Below are positions 37,711 through 51,065 of a stretch of 64,000 bases of DNA, piece after piece. A program made the translations under genes and the position numbers. Within the stretch, counting starts at the first letter, position 1. The number at the start of each line of letters is the position of its first letter. The stretch spans positions 14,761,001 to 14,825,000 of the forward strand of contig OX327683.1 of NCBI GenBank assembly GCA_946807835.1. Reading direction: 5' to 3'. Origin of the DNA: Ailanthus altissimus. Taxonomy: Eukaryota; Streptophyta; Magnoliopsida; Sapindales; Simaroubaceae. Below the pieces are notes generated by a model. That model saw nothing but the letters and a program-made list of their open reading frames with translations. It did no database searches and was not told where the DNA came from.

Positions 37711-38291
37711 GTTCAAAATGCAAACTGTTCGTTTTATATTTATGATTTTTACAATCTAAGAGAAATGTACTCTCGTTTAAACCCCAAATGTGGTGAGACG
37801 AATCACGAGTCTAATCATTTCGCCAACCTTCTCATCGACATAACTTTTATGATTAGACCATTGAGGTCATACTTTTTCTTTCGCAATTCCAACTAACAAA
37901 ATGCAAGCAAAGCTAAGTATGAAGCACATGTTGTGTGGGCTAATTGATATACTTGAACCCATTATTCCATTACGACTCCCTTGGTGTATGAAAAGGCAAA
38001 GTGTAAAAGTGAAAGAAGAAAGACACTGCCATATTGCTTTGCTATTATCTTCGGAAATAAAGTTAAATCCTTCTTTAATTCATTTGTACAGAAAAGCAGA
38101 CCATCAAGACTCTTTAAAAAAAAATTAGAAAAGAAAAAAGGGCCTTGAAACTTTCATTCCAGTGCCACTGCCTGCGTGCCAATGACTGAAAAACAACTGC
38201 ACTGTCCCATCTTTATAACACAAAAGCACATTGATCTAGATTTGAGAAAAAAAAAAATTTCTCAGAGAATATGAATCGCTTATTGCTTCAG
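37711..38291. other. 3' flank of the tetraspanin gene; no other gene seen
   Basis: A short plus-strand open frame at 37901-38128 has no recognisable features and is not called. The 3' UTR of the tetraspanin gene should extend leftwards from 38291. Confidence 0.5.
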
Positions 38292-39930
38292 CTAATAAAG
38301 CCGATCTCTCATGTCGCGCCACCATCTCCACCTGCAATACGAAGTAAATATTTTCTGAGACATACCTTACTGACAAGAGAGAAAGTTCATTTATCATATG
38401 CCTAGCCAGATTAAACATAAATTAACATACTAATATTAGTATCAGTTCACCCCGTGAAGAGTTGGCCGAACGTGGACATCTCTCTCTTTCAATTAAAAAT
38501 AAATTTTCCTTCAATTCAGAAATAGAGCTCTTTGTATATTAGAATTGATGTAAGAATTGCACTATAATGAACTTATTCCCAAACACATTTTTCTTTATTT
38601 TAATTAAATATTAAAAAATAAGTAAAAATATTTTATTTAAAAAGTGTTTTCAACAAATAGCAAAAGTTTTCTCAAATACATCTTTAGTTTATTAAAGAAA
38701 ATAGAATAAAAGAGACTCATAGCTCATGGGTATCTCTCATTTATCAATGCAAAAACTTGCATCTCTAATTTAATATTAAAGTGTGTATAATTAAATTAAA
38801 TCAAGCAACTTTCATAAATTCTTTAGTATTAATTTTTCTTGTCCTTTCACTACTAATTATAATTAACCTAGCTAGTTGTTTCCAAAAACAATGATAGGAA
38901 TTAAAGGCTAAAATCTCACTCACCAATAGTAGTCCCATCTGGGTCGGACTTTGCTCATTCGGTTTTCGCCATACGGATAATCCGTTTCAGCCCTTCTTGT
39001 ATTTTGGAAAGCACAACATCCAATTGAATAAATCCCTATCAAAACCACAAGCATCACAACGTTAAGTACTGAGAGCTTATGCCAATCCCTTCTCACATCT
39101 TCAAGCACCCCAGCTTTGCATGAATCACACTCATAGCATAGCAAATCAGGAGCATTGTTCCACCGATAACAATCCGGATCTTGTGCCATCGTTGCCATAT
39201 TGTAATTGCATGCAGTTGGTGGCTTACAACAACCCGACTGCCCAAAACAAATGATTTTTTTTTTAAATTTAGAAATTAAATGAAAATGATTAATCAATCT
39301 ATGAATGTGAAATTAATTGGTTTCATTAGCAAACTCCTTTAAAGTAATACAAGAGAGGTTTTGTTTACATTTCATTGATGTAATAAAAGAAAAATATTTC
39401 GATCAAAATATAAAGAATTGATGTTAGTGAACTATTACCTGAATTGGAGTCATATCTCTCTGAAGATAATCAAGAGGAGTCCAAAGGGCAATTTTTGCAC
39501 AAGTTTTTGAACCCAATATGCAGCTTCTAATTGTTCTCCAATAAGTAGGATCCTTAATCCTATTTCTCAACCAAGGTGAATAATCTTCCAGATGATATTC
39601 TTTATACACCCTCCCTGGAACTTCAACACCACCACCTTGGCTTGTAACCACAAACCCAAAAATGGTCAAAGCCATTAATGTCACAATAAGAAACAACATG
39701 ACTACTAAGTAAACCCAAAGTGCCCATGCAACATGGAAACATGCACCAATGAAGCCAACAAGAGAAATTATCAAAACCACAAATCCTATAACTAGAAGAG
39801 GAGTTTGAAGGAAGCTTTCACAAGTTGTGCTGCTCCTTGCCATCCACAGGCCGCCGCCGATGATCGGAATCGAAGCTAAGAGTGTGAAGAGGTTCAAGAA
39901 TCCGATGACTGTGTTGCTAAGTCGATACAT
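38292..39930 (-). CDS. TET6: Tetraspanin, TETRASPANIN5/6 type (three exons)
   Basis: A four-span membrane protein that would organise plasma-membrane or vesicle microdomains with partner proteins. Exons, minus strand: 39930-39439, 39237-38924 and a 40-nt last exon 38331-38292. Introns have GT-AG ends (39438-39238; 38923-38332 with donor GTGAGT). The predicted protein is 281 aa. Membrane segments lie at about residues 9-29, 43-63, 69-95 and 219-239. The large extracellular loop between the last two carries the plant tetraspanin signature GCCKPP (166-171) and further Cys pairs. CC at 238-239, next to the membrane, are likely palmitoylation sites. The C-terminus RPRWDYYWWRWW is typical of the Arabidopsis TET5/TET6 pair, about 280 aa long. 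Without the small third exon the frame would stop at DYYW. No frame damage is seen. TET5 and TET6 cannot be separated here, so the symbol is approximate. Confidence 0.9.
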
Positions 39931-40330
39931 AATGTTTCTTAATTAAGAGTGTGTCTTCTTGCTATTGATAATCTCTTATTGTTGAAGTGATAGTACTACA
40001 TAAGTTGTTATCTAATTTCTCTATTTGTATCTCTCTCTCTTTCTCTTGCTTTTTGGTTGCTTCTTTTCTTGTTAGGGCTTGTCTTCTTCAGCCTTTTTCT
40101 ACTTTAATGTGGGTGGCATTGCTTTTCTTTTATTTTAGTTCCTGAAAGCTTCACAAATTCAAAATGATCATCACCTTTTGCTGTATTTGCTTTCCCTGTA
40201 TTAGGATATTTGGATGCTTTAGTTGGTATTGGTGCGTGCAGAATGACTAAACTACACTTCTTAGTCATTAAGGAATTACTTTGTCTAGAGAGTTGTACAA
40301 TAGTATTGACTAAATGCCCTAAGCACACTT
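39931..40330 (-). promoter_or_regulatory. Presumed promoter and 5' UTR of the tetraspanin gene
   Basis: Immediately upstream of the ATG (39930) is a purine-rich leader on the minus strand. It is seen on the plus strand as the CT-rich stretch 'ctctctctctttctcttgc' near 40031-40049. Such GA-rich leaders are common in plant genes. No clear TATA box was recognised. Confidence 0.4.
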
Positions 40331-41774
40331 AATTTGCAAGGATAAATGATTGACAAAAATCCTTGGAGTTGTGCTATAATATCATAAGGAAATATACGAG
40401 AAAGAATTACATAAAACGGTTTAATGAGACCATTCAATAAAAATATCTTTATGTAAAAAAAAAAATTATTATCACTATATATTATTTTTATAATTAATCC
40501 ATTTTAAAATGTAAGTATATGTATCATCACTTAATTGGATGAACATATTTCTCTGCCTTAAAAATGTTATATGTTTGCCATCATTGACATCAATTATATT
40601 TTCCAAAATTTTGAATAACTTTTTGTCGAATAAACTTGTTTACAAAGAACCACAGTGAGTCTATACCACCTTTCAATAATTGAAGTCATTTTTAGTCCTT
40701 TTCTTGTTAACAGATTTTAAGGATACATTTATAAAACACTCAAATAACATACTTTCCATAAAAAAAATGCTTTTAAAATGAATTTGATAAGTGTTTTTTC
40801 AAAATCATATTAACGATGTAAAAAACCCACTCAAACACACTCAGGTAATTACTCATTAGTTACCTATTAACAAAAATTGTATTGGGTCTAGAATAAAATT
40901 AAATAGCCTTTGCTTCAGTCCCCAATCAATCAAACTACCAGGAAACTTGTAACCAAGAGTGAAGAAGAGAGGAGCATCAATTCACAAGGCAATTTCCAAG
41001 GCAAGAAAAGAATATATTACTAATAGTCACTTTGGCAATTTCAGAAAGCTTATTCAATGAGTTGCTTAGGCATATAAATGGACCCCATAGTTGAGATAGC
41101 TAGCTTAGATATAAAGCATTTGATCAATATCAGAAATCAGAACCACAATTTGGATATCTTTTTTGGCGATTTATAGAATATAATATACTGATGCTTTTTT
41201 TTTCCCTTATCTTCTCAAATTCTTTGTTTAATACCCTGTTTGATTCTCTCTACTCTCTAGGCCTCCACTATAAATACAATAATGAATAGAAAATGTTGCC
41301 ACTAAGTTTCTATTCCTTTATAATGCGTCAAGGATAGAATAATTTTCTATATAACAAATTGAAAAAGACCCGAAAACTTTTCTCTGGGCCCTTTTTTTTT
41401 ATAAAAAAATTAAAACAATATATAATTCTAACTTATTATTTCATATAAGCAAGTGGTAATTTCTAATGCGCTATTTTACCAATTTTCTAGTTAAAAGAAT
41501 AAATAAATAAAATTGTGTTATACATTAAAGGTACATTTTGTAGCTTTCAAGTTTCCATATTAATTAGGTGTATGTATGCAGCTCAAATGCTTGATGAGTA
41601 TGATGATTTAGATTGAATTTTAGGAAAATTCAGTCGTTATTAAATTTATTCGGCCTCTATAATGCAATAAAGAGTTCCAATGATTTTTTAACACCAATTT
41701 CCCTGTTTACAACTTTTGGCATTCCACTTACAAATTCTTAGAGTGTAGTTGTAAAGAATAATAATTAAAAATTA
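40331..41774. other. No gene seen; intergenic DNA
   Basis: AT-rich sequence between the tetraspanin promoter and the left end of the Copia nest. No coding frame or repeat boundary could be supported. Confidence 0.6.
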
Positions 41775-42430
41775 TGTTGAATATAATTTTGAATCGAGTT
41801 ATAGAGAAAGAGACAATATAGAGTTGAGAATAAAGTAAAAAGACGAAAATAAGGCTGAAGCTAAAGACTTAGAGCTAGATGCAGATTCTAGGTCTGAGTA
41901 TCACAGCGCTCTGAAACTTAGCGTTGCAACGTCCAAGTTAGAATGTCCATTTTTATAATGTAGGGGCACTAGCTTTTCAATGCCGCGACGCTAGAAGTTA
42001 AAAAATCAGCGTTGCAGTGTCACAAAATCAATGTAGCAATGCTAATGCAATTATACATTATTTTAGAATTCTTATTTTAGATGAGTTAAACTTTTTTTTT
42101 TGGTACAACTCGAACTAGATTTTGCTTAAAAAGTTAAATACTATAAAGATGTCTCTATATTAGCTTAAGAAACATCACCAACATTAGTAAATTGAGAGAT
42201 AAATTGTAATCCCTAGAGAGAGAACTCTATGTGATTATTGTATAGAGAGTTCTTTATGAGTTCTTAACTAATTCAATAAAAGAAGTGTGGATCTTGATCC
42301 GTCATAGATGTAAACAATTGTCGAACCATGTAAAATCTTTGTACATTTTCTTCTTTCTTACTTTCTTTTATCTACTTATCATTTTTTTAGTGTTGCAAAT
42401 TATCATACTTGTGAAGCATTTTCGCCAATA
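41775..42430 (+). repeat. 5' LTR of a decayed Tork-type Ty1/copia element
   Basis: About 656 bp starts TGTTGAATAT and ends CCAATA, just before a primer site of the copia type. The start fits TG; the end deviates from the usual CAACA, consistent with age. The downstream gag and integrase fragments, once the nested inserts are removed, belong to the same element. The matching 3' LTR lies beyond the window. Confidence 0.6.
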
Positions 42431-42433
42431 AAC

Positions 42434-42445
42434 TAGTATCAGAGT
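42434..42445 (+). other. Copia primer-binding site (tRNA-Met type, two mismatches)
   Basis: TAGTATCAGAGT differs at two positions from TGGTATCAGAGC, the usual plant copia site complementary to initiator tRNA-Met. It lies 3 nt after the LTR end. Confidence 0.7.
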
Positions 42446-42473
42446 AAGATTTTATAATTATAGCCATACATAA

Positions 42474-45400
42474 GTATGTGTTGGATTTGTGCTTATGTGT
42501 CATCTCTTTATATATGAATATTTGTTTAGTATTTATATTAGTATTATCATTTCATTAAATCGTTAATTATATTTTGTATATGGTAAGATGTTTGCAACGT
42601 TTTAGACATTGTATGATCTGAAAGAGTTCAGATATGGTCTAAATGAGTTTAGATCAATGCTAAGAATTAGCAACGCTGAGAGTTATAAATGCTAAGAGTT
42701 AGCACTGATAAGAGTAATCAGGTTATAAAAGTCAGCGATATCTACAGAGTTAGAGCATTGTCTGAAATTGGACAAAGACCTAAGAATATATGTCACTCCC
42801 CAGACCCAAAAGATCTTAAACCTAACATAACTTATACTCATTCAATAATAAGCACGCATACAATCTTATTATTTCTAATATATTCCTAAATTCTTGTTTA
42901 TGGGTTGGTCTCATGTTTAAAATATAAACATGAACATTTATTGACAATATTTAAATATTCATTTCAAAATTTTCAGAGTTATAACAATTGAATTATGATT
43001 GGGGCAATTAGTAAACCAGAGATACCCAGAGTTTTTTTTCAGAGATTAACACTCTATTACGTCACCAGTAGCAACTTTGTTACCGGAAGCTCAGAATATA
43101 TTCATTACAAATTCTTACTTAAAATCAACCAATAATCACACTTAATAAATAATACATAAGTATTTATTCAATAGGGACAAATCAAATATTTTAACTACAT
43201 GTCCACAAATGAAACACTTAGCAACCTAGCAACTTAGGGAACCCAAGAGACAGCAGAAGCCTTGCCAAATCCGCTAAGCACACATGTACTTTATTTACTT
43301 GAAATCACCATAAACTATAATAAGTATGAAACTCAGTCAGCATACTAGTTTTTCATATATCAAAATACAAAAACATATATGTACACAATGCATGTGTATG
43401 ATATGCTGTGATAAATTAAAATCATAATCTTATCAAATCACATGTCAGGTAAGTGTTTACACATTCTTTCAAAACATATAATAGGAATACCATCACTCAA
43501 CTACTACTTAGTAGGACTTTCATATCACATATCATATAATGAGCCAAATGTTACTCGTAGGTGACATACCGTATGAGAGAAATAGTATAAGTGAGGTTTA
43601 AATTACACATATATAATGCTCATGCCCGAAGGTAAGAGCCACCCTCACCCTAATCATTGGTAAGTTCTCTCACATGCACCAATACGCCACCACACGAATG
43701 TGATGACTCAATCTTCCTTTAGGTACCAATAGGATCCTCCCTATATACGGAACACATAACATATACCAATCTCAAAGGAAAGGCCACACATAAAGGCTCC
43801 ACAAATCACATAAGATGCCTACTAAGTAAATAATGAGTTCAAGCATCCTTAAAACACAAAACGTATCTCATGAATGTTTTTCACTTCAAAAGCTTTCTTT
43901 GTTAAACACATTTCATTTTGAAAGCTCACTTTCATAAACACATGTATGCCCATGCTCAATGTCAATACTAACATTCATAAACATATGTCTTTTACATTTC
44001 ATATCAAATATACTTTGGCGTAATATAAACATATTTCTAAGCACATTTATAAAATCATACATAGACAATTACTATGCTTATTGTGATTTCAGTAAAAGTC
44101 TAGTATACTTACATTTTAGCACTTTTGACTACAAGACTTAATTCTCATTAACCTATCAATGGAGATTAATCCTTTCATAAGCCTCAACATTTACACAAAA
44201 TACTTTAAATAGCTTATAAAATTATACATTTTACACTTATCACATCGAATTAGTCTAATTACTTGATTTCTCAAAACTTGTCATTCTGACCACTTACACT
44301 TAACAAAATTTTCTTATACATCAAATGATGTTCAATTACTCCAAAATCAAAATATATCATTCTTGACTCATATATCCTTCTTATTTATAAAGATTATATT
44401 ATAATTTCTACACAATCCATTCCATAAACACCATCAAATCCAAACTATTATCCTGGTAAGATCAAGATATTTACTGAATAATATTCAATCTTCTAATTTT
44501 ATAAAATTATATACTAACTCAAAAATTATAACACTACCACAGAATTACTTTTGACACATATCTCAATCTATGATAAATATTTCACTTCAAAATCATTGCC
44601 AAAAGTATTTTAAAACTATTTTATTCTATAGCTTTAAAAATCTATTAATCAAATACTGCAATGAGCTAACACTCTTTAGAAAATCATAACAATTTAACCA
44701 CATTGATCTAAATTCTCAATTCTAAATATATCATATTAGACATATAAACTTATCATATTTCATAAATTCATAATTTTTTAAGATCATTCAACAGATCAAA
44801 AATTATTTGTCACTGTATCATACTATTATTAACATATGATATTTCTAGAATTTTAGGGTCATTTTGATAAATTCACTAAAAATTAAATTTCTGGAATTGT
44901 CAATCTATTCAAAGTCTCAAATAATTCTAGACATGTCTAATTTTATATACTCAAAATCAAAAACCAAAATCAAAGCACAACAATTTATAAAATTTTCGGA
45001 TCAAGAGACTATCAAGATGAAATTCTGCAATTCATCATAATTTATCAAGTTATCTACATAAATCATCATCAATTCTCACTATATCTTACAAAATTCATAT
45101 CAAATCCTCAATTGTACATATTTTTAAAAATTAAAACTTAAAGGAATTAACTAAATTAACACCAAGAAACTAAGAAATCACTATAATATACCTCTTAAAG
45201 CTTAAATTCTAACTTTCTTCTTCTTTTTCTTCTTCTTCTTCTTCTTTTTCTCTCCTATTTCTTTCTCTCTTTTCTCACTCTAATAGAGGTGGCTCGACCA
45301 AAATGAGTGAATTAGGATTTTAAATGTTTATTTTTATACTAAGAGGTTAATTTCTAATATTTATGAATTATCCCTCAAAACTTTCAAAGTATTATAATTT

Positions 45401-47387
45401 GGTCCTTAAAATAAATCTAAAGTCTTGCAAATAAACCCAATACTAATAGTAAGTCCTTAATCTATACAAACACTACTAATAACAATACATAAATCAAGTA
45501 TCACCCACATACAAATAAAATATGTATATTTATATATATATAAATATTTATTCTTACCGGTTGTGGATAAGTGGTTATTACAATATAATAGTATGACGTA
45601 GTTGCAAAGAGTAATGCTAGGAAATGTCATTATGCAAATAAGTTCTCAAATATTATGTTTCTGATCTATCTTTACTGATGCTGGTCTGTTAGTGAATATT
45701 TTAATAAATATATAAATTGGTGTATGTCTATAACTAAATGGTCCAGATGGTTAGTCTTAGCAGATCACGAGTTTAGTGGAAACTCGTATAGAGATATAGG
45801 TATTCAATAAGAACTGAATACTGAACAGACTCACAAAGACCTCCAACAGACATCCCATAAAGTCATCAATAGAGGATTTTTCGAGTTGAGTAGTATTCGT
45901 GATCTTTTGACCTGAGTGCCACAATGGGATTGTAGGTCATCTACTATACTTTGGTTGCACACATATCAGAAACCTTTCATGGTCTAACTGTTGGGTGTCA
46001 CTGGGTATGGTCCGATGCTTATGAGTCTGGTATGCATAGATATGGGATCCGTCAGCTTATTTGAGTGAGTAATATATCCTAATGCTCTAAGATAGTATTT
46101 CAGAAAGTCTTATGGCCATAAGCATTGATTCCCGAAAAACAATTTTAACTCTAGGGATAAATAATATCACAAAAGTATTTACAAATATTATTTATTGAAA
46201 TATAATTCTAGAAATAAGCTTACAGTTGGGTATATAGAGATTTGATGGTGTTGATCTATATCTCCGCTCTACCCAGATATAAATGATGGAGGGATTATAT
46301 GAATATGTTATAACCTCAACTTGTATGGTCTAACGCGCTGCTTCGTAATATCTATAATATGTGTGTGAGACATCGTTCACAAATGTATAGAGGAGTTCCA
46401 TATGATAATTTGGGCGTAGACCTAGAGAGTCTCACAATATGAAGTATACTCGTTTTGCACTGGGGCAACATTATAGATTGAACAGTTCCATCCTAGAAAT
46501 TCTAACAAACTGAAAATACATTTCAAGGTTTCTCGGGTTATACACTTATCTAGACTTAAATGTTAAGTACATCATTTAATTAGTTGGTAAGAGTTATTAA
46601 CTAATTAAACGTTGACAAGTGGCACAATTTTGTTCCATGAATTGTTTCATAATGAATTCACCCATTAACCATGTTAGTAAAATCAAATAAGGTAAAAAGT
46701 TAATTATTCAAATAGTTTTTGAATAATTGAATAAATATTATTTAAATAAATAATAATATTTATTTAATTATTTATTATTTTAGTTTAGGTGGGAGACATA
46801 TACCTAATTAGGTATAATTGCCACCAAATATTATTTTTAATTTTTTGGCCACTTAATCAATTTTAGGAGCACTTTGTGAAGTGCTTAACACACCTAAATA
46901 TTATTTTGAATAATTGATTAGCAAAATTATGAAGCAAAAATTCATGCATGGTGAGAGGAATTGGAAGAGAGTTTGGTTTTTGAGAGTTTTTCTTTGAAAA
47001 AATGGTTGTGAGAAAAACTAGAGAGAAAGAAAAATAAATTCTTCTTATTTTCTTTCAAGAAATAAAAACTTTGTTATTGAAAATTCAATTACTACTATTC
47101 TAGCTTCACAATCCCATATGATTGTTGTGAACTAGAATTGAACAATAGTATACTTCAAGGTGAGCTCAAAGTTGGAGTTAAGAAGAATTCGAAATTAAAA
47201 TCTTTACCGAAGGTCATCAAAGGTATGTTTCTATAATATTAAGTTGTTAATGATTTAAGTTACATGTGTATATGTTGATTACATGCTTAATTCTGCTGCA
47301 AAATTCGTGTATATGATACACGTATTTAATTTTTTCAATATATGTACACAATCACATGCCTACACCATAAAATACATTAACAGTATG
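42474..47387 (+). mobile_element. Solo LTR, family X copy 1 (42479-47382), inside the Copia leader/gag junction
   Basis: It begins TGTTGG at 42479 and ends TTAACA at 47382. Exact 5-bp duplications GTATG flank it at 42474-42478 and 47383-47387. Taking it and one GTATG out rejoins the Copia leader to the gag start. Without its own nested insert it is about 2.1 kb. Its sequence is the diverged reverse complement of the solo LTR at 48324-62665; for example 'gggatccgtcagctta' near 46047-46062 matches 'taagctgacggatccc' near 61880-61895. No coding region is present. The lineage of the family was not identified. Confidence 0.85.
42786..45587 (-). mobile_element. Solo LTR (42791-45582) nested in family X copy 1
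   Basis: It starts TGTCACTCCCC and ends GTTATTACA on the plus strand, with exact target duplications ATATA at 42786-42790 and 45583-45587. Length is 2792 bp. A TATAAAAATA box on the minus strand (about 45339-45330), followed by a purine-rich leader (45290-45200), suggests minus orientation, that is TGTAATAACC...GAGTGACA. No coding or primer site is present, hence a solo LTR. Overall layout is like 13978-16493. Confidence 0.85.
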
Positions 47388-48323
47388 AGGTAGAGAAATT
47401 CAACGGTGAGAATGACTTTAATCTATGAAAGGTCAACGTTATGACTTTGGTGATGAGTTAATGGCTCGACTCTGCTCTTGAAGAGACTGCAACTCTATTC
47501 GACAAGGAGAAAAAAACTGAGACATCTAGGTATGAAATATATAGAGATTTCATTTAAAAGAAGGCTCATAGTACAATTGTTCTTTTTATAAAGGATAAGG
47601 TTTTCTGGGAGATTGTCGAAAAGAAGACAACTATAGGTTTTTAGAGAAAACTTGATTACCTTTATATGATGAAATCACTAGCAAATCATCTACATATAAA
47701 GAAGAAATTTTATCAGTTGTCCATGACAGAGGGGACACAAATTAAAGACCATATAGGTGCCTTTAATAAAATCATTATCGATTTAGAATTGATGTAATGA
47801 TTGAGAATGAAGACAATATAATCATCCTATTGAGTTCTCTACCAAGAGTTATAAGCACTTTGTTGACATTCTTTTCTACAACAGAGAGAGTTTGACAATA
47901 AAAGATGTTAAATCATTATTAAACTTTAAAAAATTGGGAAAGGAAGTAGAGGCCAATAATGCAAAAGGATTAACTATTAGAGAAAGTCTTAAAAATAAAG
48001 AAGAAAAGTCCAAGAGAGGTTCAAGATCAAAATCAAGGGGTAAACCTAGAGAGTACTACTACTATAAGAAGGAATGACACTTTATTAAAGATTGTTCAGA
48101 GAAAAAAAAAAGTGAAGATAAAAGACAAGAAGAAAGATAGAGGTGCTATTATAACCACGAGGAAAGTTATGACAATATAAAACCCTAATAACTTCTTATG
48201 GGAGAAGTTTTGGTGAATAGATCCTAGCTTCTGGTTATACCTTTCATATATGTCAAATAATGCCTTATTTACCGATTTTTAGTCCATTAATGGAGGAAAG
48301 GTATTAATGGGGAATGACATGGC
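47383..48323 (+). pseudogene. Copia gag and start of protease (decayed)
   Basis: Broken gag of the Tork-type element. It starts YEVEKFNGENDFNLW (about 47385-47430), followed by a typical copia gag middle (KKFYQLSMTEGTQIKDHIGAF, about 47700-47765; LLSSLP near 47830). A basic Ser/Lys/Arg-rich tail and a damaged zinc knuckle follow (YYYKKE, then HFIKDC, about 48055-48095). The protease start region is seen as MSNNALFTDF and INGGKVLMGNDMA near 48250-48323. The frame is then cut by the second solo LTR and resumes at 62666. Multiple stops make it inactive. Confidence 0.8.
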
Positions 48324-49554
48324 TGTTAGGTGTTGATTATTCTAGGGTGCTTACATGTGGGATGTGTTCATCATATAAAAAATATACATATCTCATATAT
48401 ATGTGCACAGCGAAAGATTAAAATTAATACAATGAACACATGTAATACATATTTATCAAATGAAAAACGAGATTGAGAAATTTTACCCATGAAGCCTTTG
48501 GATTAATTTTCTTGAAGTCTACCATGAAATGAAACTTTGATCAATTCTAACAATGAACAAGGGCGAGTTTGATTGTCTACAATAGCAGTATGTTAATCCA
48601 GCATTTAGTTTTACTTTTAAACTTGATTCAAAGTTAAACACTTTAACTTAGTTAAATTTGTTTTTCCTTTTATTCAACTCTTGAATAAAAACAAATTTAA
48701 TTCATGTTTTAATGGCTAAATTAATTGAAGAAGATGATGAATAAAAATATTTTTAACTCTTAAAACATTTTAATTTTCGTTCTCCATTTCTCTCTTAATT
48801 TTCTAGCCAACCAAAAACACTTAACATTTGTTTTAATTAAACTAAATTAATTTGTTTTATCTTTTGTTCAATTCTTGAACAATTAAAACAAATCTATTTT
48901 AGTTATTACATTTAGTAACCATTTATCTATTTGTTTTGTTGTTCTAACACTTAAAACACAAAATAAAAAATTCTAATTTCTCAAATTGAAATGGTCACCA
49001 AAATTACAAAATCTAAAATCTTAAAACTTATCAATTTTGAATTTCATTTCCCTTTATATACTAATGCATAAATTTCAAACTAATTTGAATTTCATTTGCA
49101 TTTAATTTGACTTAACCTAATCATAGTTAACATTTAACCTTAGTTAGGTTAGTTTAACTTAACCCTTAAGTTAATAAATATTTAAATATTCTAACCATAG
49201 TTAACTAACTTAACCATAATTAAGTTAACCTTTACTTAACCATTAAGTAAAGTTAACTTTAACTTAACCATATGGTTAACCTTTAACCATAATTAAGTTA
49301 AATAATTTATTTAACAATTAAGTAAATAAATATTTATTTTAATTATTTAACAATTAAATAATCATAAAGTAAAATTATATTTATATCCTTATTAGGTTAC
49401 CAAGTTAACCTAAAGTGCGTCCCACCATTTAACCATATACTTTAGTTAACTTAACCTTAATAATTTACTGAATTATACTGTATTGAACCATTCAATACGG
49501 TAAACTGCCCAAGTGCTCAAAGAGTACATTTCATATTGGGACTCTCTAGGTCTA

Positions 49555-50992
49555 TGATGAACACTTGAAATTACACATTTAATAAGAGTTTTACATGATT
49601 GTTTTGTATTACTAGTGTATTTAATTTTCTTAACTTAAGTATGTTTACAATATTGTACTTAATTATCTTATAACTGTTTTGTGGCAGGTTCGGTAAAATA
49701 GGCATAACTTTCTACCTAAAGATCCAATTGAGGTGATTCTTAATCCTGTGCAGAGCTGACTCAATGGGCTAACATATTGTATTTCACAAAGCATTGGAAA
49801 TTCGAGTGTTTAGAGGGTGAAAATTGGCCTAGAACAGAATTGATCTGCAGTACAGGCCCAGTTTGAACAGTTATCAGTATTTGGCCCATAACTATAGAAA
49901 TACGTATCTAATACGTATGAGATCACTCAATTTGGAAAGATAAGAGCCTTATCTACAACTTTTATGTTTTGAGTGACAGCTAATTCGGATTACATCAATT
50001 CCAAATTGGATAATCAAGTGGGTGCCCAAGTGATAATGAATGCAAATTATTTTGCCACCATTCTTGACTTTCATCAACCAAGTGGTTCCCTCCAAATTTG
50101 TCTCGATTTATCCATGTTTTTCTATAAATAGGTGGCTTGTTTATGCCTAAAGAATGTAATTAGAAAGTTAGAATTTAGTTCAAAATACTTTTCCTTTGTA
50201 TCCATTTCCTTGTACTATTATTTCTCTTGTTTACTATTAAGTCATGTTATTTCTTCTTCCATTTCTTTTCTTTTCATTTAGTTTTATTATGTCCAAATAA
50301 TTTTGTTTAAGCTAAGGTGAAAGGGTGAAGCTCTTGGCAAGGTAATAAGATATGTTTAATATTTATTCATGAATTTAATGCTTCATTTTTAAGTTATGTA
50401 AATTTATATATGATGTATTTATTTTGTTTGTAGAATTAATACCATTTCTTCTAAAGTGGTGATTCTTGATTTATTATTGACAAACTTAATACTTGGCACA
50501 ATAAATTATTGAAACCATTTACAAGTCTTGGTTTATATAACCTTTCTTGTAAAGTGGGAGTCTTAATTTATTGTAGACAAATATAAATATTAGCATAATA
50601 AATACTTGAACCCATTTATAAGATTTGGTGTATAATAATTGAAAGAAATAAATACTAATCAATATATAAATGATAATGAACTTTAATTGCTATATTTTCC
50701 GGTTGGAACCTCCTTTGTGTGAGGATTCCAATTGAGTTATAAAAAAATAAAAAGTTAAATATATTCTTACTTCTTATGCCAAGAGTGAATCCCCGTAACC
50801 TTAGCTTTTTATTTGAATTGGTTAATTGAAATAATATTTACAAACATCTTATACTGCATTAATTATCTTTAAAGTGTTTATAATTTGTAATTTTAATTCT
50901 ACTTCCCTGTGGATCGACCCCGTTCTCATCGGGTTATTTATTACTTCGACAATCCTGCACTTGGGAATAACTTCTATATTCTGGACGTGTCA
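49555..50992 (+). repeat. 5' LTR of the Athila-LOG element
   Basis: 1438 bp, TGATGAACAC...ACGTGTCA. Line-by-line comparison with the 3' LTR (offset 10530) shows two substitutions: C49914 versus T60444 and A50592 versus G61122. A TATAAATA box at 50123-50130 is the likely promoter, placing transcription start near 50155-50160. Confidence 0.95.
50123..50130 (+). promoter_or_regulatory. TATA box of the Athila 5' LTR
   Basis: TATAAATA in the middle of the LTR, the expected position of the U3/R boundary. The same box is present in the 3' LTR at 60653-60660. Confidence 0.7.
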
Positions 50993-50998
50993 AGTTTT

Positions 50999-51015
50999 TG
51001 GCGCCGTTGCCGGGG
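50999..51015 (+). other. Primer-binding site complementary to tRNA-Asp
   Basis: TGGCGCCGTTGCCGGGG, 6 nt after the LTR end, is exactly complementary to the CCA-bearing 3' end of plant tRNA-Asp(GTC). Priming from tRNA-Asp is characteristic of Athila elements. Confidence 0.92.
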
Positions 51016-51065
51016 AGGTAACGTTAATATTTTGTTTTGTTATTGTTTGTTTGTTTATTTTATTT

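Noticed and set aside
37901..38128. 75-aa plus-strand open frame downstream of the tetraspanin gene
   Set aside because: No recognisable motif, no homologous feel and a position in the likely 3' flank of an opposite-strand gene.
40104..40328. 74-aa minus-strand open frame upstream of the tetraspanin gene
   Set aside because: Lies in the promoter region, without domain or start context; probably chance.
42689..42889. 66-aa plus-strand open frame
   Set aside because: It spans the junction between two nested LTRs and cannot be a real gene.
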